NCBI GenBank assembly: GCA_029856375.1
Contig: JAHQWX010000008.1
Location: 1-15,571, forward strand
Length of the DNA stretch: 15,571 nucleotides
Direction: 5' to 3'
From: Promethearchaeia archaeon
GTDB taxonomy: Archaea > Asgardarchaeota > Lokiarchaeia > Sigyniarchaeales > SOKP01
Shown: in pieces, positions 12,860-15,571 of the stretch
Layout: every line of letters starts with the position of its first letter
Position numbering within the stretch: the first letter of the stretch is position 1
Translations under genes and position numbers: made by a program
Notes under the pieces: generated by a model
What the model was told of the DNA's origin: nothing
The model's database searches: none
Seen by the model: the letters and a program-made list of their open reading frames with translations, nothing else

Positions 12860-13549
12860 ATGGTGAGATTTACAGCAGATCATCGAGTTTATATAAAAAT
12901 TTTATATTGGGGAATGGGGGGCTCTGGTAAGACCACCATTGTAGATACATTATTTCGACTTACGAACGAACAGAATTTAGAGATAGAACCCTCTGGAAAT
13001 CTTACTAAAATCGCTATGGCGAGCGGCTCGACGCTTTATTTTGATAGAGGGATTTTTCAATCAAAAAAAACGAGAAAAGTGTTCTATCATGTATACACAG
13101 TTGCAGGACAAAGTAGATTTTCACCATTAAGAAAAAAGATTTATAAGGGTACCGATGGAGTAATATTTGTAGTAGATGCACAAACTCATCTTTTTGAAGA
13201 TAATATTGAATCTTTAAAAGAGTTAAAAAAAGTAGCAAAAGGTGATTTAATTAAAGAAACACCTATTCTCATTATGTTAAACAAGAAAGATCTGACAGAA
13301 ACTATTAATGGTAGCGAGTTTGAACAAATTTTAAGAGATGAAGGTTTATGGTACGATCCTCCTCATCGATTGGCTATTTGGAATCCAATTATTTACGAAT
13401 CATGTGCATTATATAATAAACAAAAAAATATATATCGCTCGTTTAACGAGTGCGCCAGAAGAACAGGTATATATCAAATTTATGGAAATGGAACTGCACC
13501 CGTTAACGACGATTTTTTGAAAAATGAAAAGAAAGTTAAGGAGTCATAG
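12860..13549 (+). CDS. MglA/Ras-superfamily small GTPase
   Basis: The 229-residue protein has the ordered GTPase motifs. G1 is WGMGGSGKTT (17-26), a possible G2 lies near T58 (GSTLYFD), G3 is TVAGQSRF (80-87), G4 is NKKDL (141-145) and G5 is ESCALY (180-185). The switch-II sequence TVAGQ, with Thr instead of the Asp of Ras (DTAGQ), and the segment KVFYHVYTVAGQ...YKGTDGVIFVVDAQ, are the MglA type. MglA sets polarity in bacteria, and MglA/Arf/Gtr-like GTPases are greatly expanded in Asgard archaea. There is an extra piece between G4 and G5 (EGLWYDPPHRLAIWNP) and a polar tail of about 30 residues without a lipidation motif. It has no co-directional neighbour close by. Partner GAP/GEF (for example roadblock proteins) are not in the window. 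Confidence 0.92.
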   Translation: MVRFTADHRVYIKILYWGMGGSGKTTIVDTLFRLTNEQNLEIEPSGNLTKIAMASGSTLYFDRGIFQSKKTRKVFYHVYTVAGQSRFSPLRKKIYKGTDGVIFVVDAQTHLFEDNIESLKELKKVAKGDLIKETPILIMLNKKDLTETINGSEFEQILRDEGLWYDPPHRLAIWNPIIYESCALYNKQKNIYRSFNECARRTGIYQIYGNGTAPVNDDFLKNEKKVKES

Positions 13550-13650
13550 AAAGAATTACAATAGATTTTTATAAAAGAACGAATTACTTCTTAAAAAAAA
13601 TGGTGTCGTTTAAAATGAAAACTTTTGATAATATAAATTACTCGAAAAAA

Positions 13651-13666
13651 GTTCTCACTTTAGAAC
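13651..13666 (+). promoter_or_regulatory. Small hairpin in the leuA upstream region
   Basis: GTTCT-CACTTT-AGAAC forms a 5-bp stem with a 6-base loop. It precedes the larger leuA hairpin by about 50 bases. A TATA-like AATATAAATTA ahead of it (about 13629-13639) would place both on one leader transcript. The role is unknown. Confidence 0.35.
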
Positions 13667-13715
13667 GATTGCTATTACCTCTTTTGAGTTTATTAACACT
13701 CCTCTTATTATAAAG

Positions 13716-13765
13716 GCTACCTTGTCTCCTAAAAAACGCACTTCGTTTCTTTGGGCAAGGTTAGC
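13716..13765 (+). promoter_or_regulatory. Long bulged hairpin in the leuA leader
   Basis: The sequence folds into one extended hairpin. The lower stem is GCTA-CCTTG with CAAGG-T-TAGC (9 bp, one bulged base). Above a small internal loop is an upper stem CC-U-AAAAAACG with CGTTT-C-TTTGG (10 bp, one bulge each side), capped by CACTT. It ends 35 bases before the leuA ATG. It may be a cis-regulatory leader structure, a processed small RNA, or a DNA-level operator. I cannot match it to a known riboswitch, and there is no T-run after it for termination. Confidence 0.5.
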
Positions 13766-13800
13766 ATTTGAGAAAATAAAAATAAATTAGTGAATGTAAA

Positions 13801-15420
13801 ATGATGCAAAGGAATAAAAGCGAAATTAATGTTTCGGATATGATGGAAGAAATACGAGGAACATTAAATTTACCAGAAAAAGCTTATTTTTTTGATACTA
13901 CCCTTCGTGATGGAGAACAAACACCGGGTATTAGCTTTAGGCATGAAGAAAAATTATCAATTTCATATGCTCTGGATGAATTGGGTGTGGATGTAATTGA
14001 AGCAGGATTTCCTATCGTGTCTCAGGGAGATTTCGAAGCTTGTAGAGATATTTCGAAATTAGGTTTAGATATGGAAGTAATTGGACTAGCTCGAATGAAA
14101 AAATTGGATATTGATAAAGTAATTGAAGCTGATATGGATAGTATTCATGTATTTATCGCTACCTCTGATATTCATATGAAATCAAAATTGCAAATGACTC
14201 GGGAGCAAGTTTTAGAAGAAATCGCGGAAATGGTCTCATATGCGAAAAACAGTTATTCGACGATATTGTTCTCTGCTGAAGATGCAACACGATCAGACTT
14301 AGATTTCTTAATTAAAGCGAATAAAGTTGCTGTTGAAAATGGGGCTACAAGAGTAAATATTCCCGATACTGTGGGAACAATCACGCCCCAAGCTTTCGGA
14401 TATATTGTTAAAAATATTTATGAAGCGTTACCAAAAACAATTAGAATAGCAGCTCATTGTCATAATGATTTTGGATTAGCCGTTGCAAACACTATTGCTG
14501 GATTTGAAAATGGTGCTTCAGAAGCCCAAACAACAATAATGGGTTTAGGGGAACGTGCAGGAAATGCATCTTTTGAAGAGACTGCGATGTCTCTATACGC
14601 GTTATATCAAATCCCAATGAATATTAAAACTAGAAGAATCTTTCCAACGGCAAAATTAATTGAGAGCTATTGCGGCGGCAAAATTAAAATTGGTCGATTG
14701 CAACCTCTTATTGGACAGAATGCATTTGCTCACGAATCAGGCATTCATGCTCATGCAATGATAAAAGATGCTCGCGCATACGAACCAATTACGCCTGAGT
14801 TGATAGGAATTAAGCGTTCAGATAATGTTCAAGAAATTATACAACGCTCAATTAAGCTCGGAAAACATACTGGGGGGCATGCTTTGAAAGCAAAATTAGA
14901 AGATTTAGGAATAACAACAACAGATGAGCAATTTCAAAAAGTAATTCAACATGTAAAAAATTTCGGAGATAAAGGACACGAAGTTTTAGAAGAAGATTTC
15001 TTAGCTATTGTAAAAGATGTATTAGGAGAGCTTCCACCAGAAGAGCAATTTGTCATTCTTGAAGAATTAACCGTTTTAACAGGATCCGTAACGCCGACTT
15101 CTACAGTACGCTTAAAAATTAAAGATAATGGAAATTATGTCGAAAAATTGGCATCATCCACGGGTGTTGGCCCCGTTGATGCATCAGTTAAAGCAATTGT
15201 AAAATGCTTTGAACCTATGAGTAAGGTTAAACTATTAAATTACAATATTGACGCAGTTACAGGAGGAACTGAAGCATTAGGGCATGTTTCAATAGAATTA
15301 ATGGATATTGAAACAAATTTTATAGTAAATTCTAACGCAACACATGAAGATATAGTCATGAGCTCGGTATTAGCCTTATTAAAAGGACTTAATCGAGTTA
15401 TGAAATATAAAAATCAATGA
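13801..15420 (+). CDS. leuA: 2-isopropylmalate synthase (LeuA family)
   Basis: The 539-residue enzyme condenses acetyl-CoA with 2-oxoisovalerate in the first step of leucine synthesis. The catalytic TIM barrel shows DTTLRDGEQTPG (32-43), EAGFP (67-71), metal ligands H219/H221 in HCHND (219-223), GLGERAGNAS (248-257) and HESGIHAHA (311-319). A linker with GKHTGGHALKAKL follows. A C-terminal LeuA allosteric dimerisation domain (about 420-530, with STGVGPVDASVKA and VTGGTEALGH) points to leucine feedback. The related citramalate synthase and homocitrate synthase share the barrel. GFPIVSQGDFEA and the regulatory domain favour LeuA, but citramalate synthase is not fully excluded. The ATG at 13801 gives about 27 residues before the barrel; codon 2 is also ATG. 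A structured leader precedes it. It is the last complete CDS of the window. Confidence 0.92.
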   Translation: MMQRNKSEINVSDMMEEIRGTLNLPEKAYFFDTTLRDGEQTPGISFRHEEKLSISYALDELGVDVIEAGFPIVSQGDFEACRDISKLGLDMEVIGLARMKKLDIDKVIEADMDSIHVFIATSDIHMKSKLQMTREQVLEEIAEMVSYAKNSYSTILFSAEDATRSDLDFLIKANKVAVENGATRVNIPDTVGTITPQAFGYIVKNIYEALPKTIRIAAHCHNDFGLAVANTIAGFENGASEAQTTIMGLGERAGNASFEETAMSLYALYQIPMNIKTRRIFPTAKLIESYCGGKIKIGRLQPLIGQNAFAHESGIHAHAMIKDARAYEPITPELIGIKRSDNVQEIIQRSIKLGKHTGGHALKAKLEDLGITTTDEQFQKVIQHVKNFGDKGHEVLEEDFLAIVKDVLGELPPEEQFVILEELTVLTGSVTPTSTVRLKIKDNGNYVEKLASSTGVGPVDASVKAIVKCFEPMSKVKLLNYNIDAVTGGTEALGHVSIELMDIETNFIVNSNATHEDIVMSSVLALLKGLNRVMKYKNQ

Positions 15421-15482
15421 TTCTACTTTCTTTAAATGATTATTAGTATTTCTTGCTCTTTGTTTGCTATAGATAGATAAAA
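15421..15482 (+). terminator. leuA 3' region with T-rich stretches
   Basis: After the leuA TGA come pyrimidine- and T-rich runs (TTCTACTTTCTTT, TTTCTTGCTCTTTG), the kind of sequence at which archaeal RNA polymerase commonly stops. No hairpin is needed or seen. Because the sRNA gene converges on leuA, termination here would avoid read-through into it. Confidence 0.35.
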
Positions 15483-15559
15483 AATAATTCTCAGCGTAAC
15501 TATTAACGCATCACACAAGATTTAATGTCAGCCTTGTCTAGTCTCATCATAGAATTATT
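15483..15559 (-). ncRNA. Box C/D sRNA, double guide for 23S rRNA
   Basis: On the minus strand, in order: stem arm AATAATTC, box C ATGATGA (15544-15550), guide GACTAGACAAGG, box D' CTGA (15528-15531), 13-base spacer, box C' GTGATGC (15508-15514), guide GTTAATAGTTACG, box D CTGA (15491-15494), then stem arm GAATTATT. The arms give a perfect 8-bp terminal stem. Six T residues follow at once (15484-15479) and may terminate. Such RNAs, with L7Ae, Nop5 and fibrillarin, direct 2'-O-methylation of the base paired five nucleotides from D or D'. The D guide matches CGUAACUAU of 23S helix 69 (predicted target equivalent to E. coli A1913). The D' guide matches CCUUGUC of helix 71 (equivalent to G1945). 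It lies convergent to leuA; its promoter is outside the window. Confidence 0.9.
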
Positions 15560-15571
15560 GAGAATTTTTAG

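Noticed and set aside
13721..13729. CCTTGTCT in the leuA leader matching the D' guide of the C/D sRNA
   Set aside because: Only 8 bases match and the guide's ribosomal target explains the sequence; mRNA targeting is not supported.
1..15571. CRISPR array, insertion sequence or prophage
   Set aside because: No regularly spaced repeats, transposase, integrase or phage genes are visible; the genes form an ordinary chromosomal segment.

Overview
The window is about 70-75% A+T and is clearly archaeal. It carries eukaryote-like ribosomal protein eS17, an Orc1/Cdc6 initiator, TATA-box promoters with very short or no leaders, an SRP RNA with the archaeal helix 1, an RNase P RNA, a box C/D guide RNA and a tRNA without an encoded CCA. 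The combination with an MglA/Ras-like small GTPase, a V4R-domain protein and a p27-like zinc ribbon suggests an Asgard (Promethearchaeota/Loki-like) archaeon. That lineage call is inference from gene content.

Layout. Positions 1-2282 form a housekeeping block on the minus strand: tRNA-Glu(CUC) with an insertion in its D-loop, a UPF0148/p27-type zinc-ribbon protein, eS17, RNase P RNA and a PRC-barrel protein. Positions 2563-4780 (plus) hold an Orc1/Cdc6 AAA+ protein, an overlapping winged-helix regulator and a class A24 prepilin peptidase. Positions 4813-6569 (plus) hold a small helical orphan, a dolichol/phytol-kinase-like CTP-dependent kinase and an acidic protein ending in a 24-residue tandem repeat. 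Positions 6608-6886 (minus) are SRP RNA, followed by a V4R protein (minus) and a small membrane protein (plus).

Positions 7911-12342 form a compact Tad/Flp-like pilus locus. On the minus strand are a TadA-type ATPase with a cysteine-rich N-terminal extension, a short membrane-anchored pilin-like protein and a large TadC/GspF-type platform protein. A Flp-type pilin is transcribed divergently from a shared 83-bp promoter region. With the A24 peptidase at 4.1 kb, all core parts of a type IV-like filament are present: processing enzyme, motor, platform and subunits. A coding-like reading frame without a normal start codon follows the pilin.

Positions 12860-15420 (plus) hold the MglA-like GTPase and 2-isopropylmalate synthase (leuA), the latter preceded by a structured leader. 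At 15483-15559, on the minus strand, is a complete box C/D sRNA. Its two guides match neighbouring, nearly invariant parts of 23S rRNA domain IV (helices 69 and 71).

The most interesting results are the non-coding genes (RNase P RNA, SRP RNA, C/D sRNA), the tRNA D-loop insertion, and the divergent minimal pilus locus with its unusual ATPase extension.
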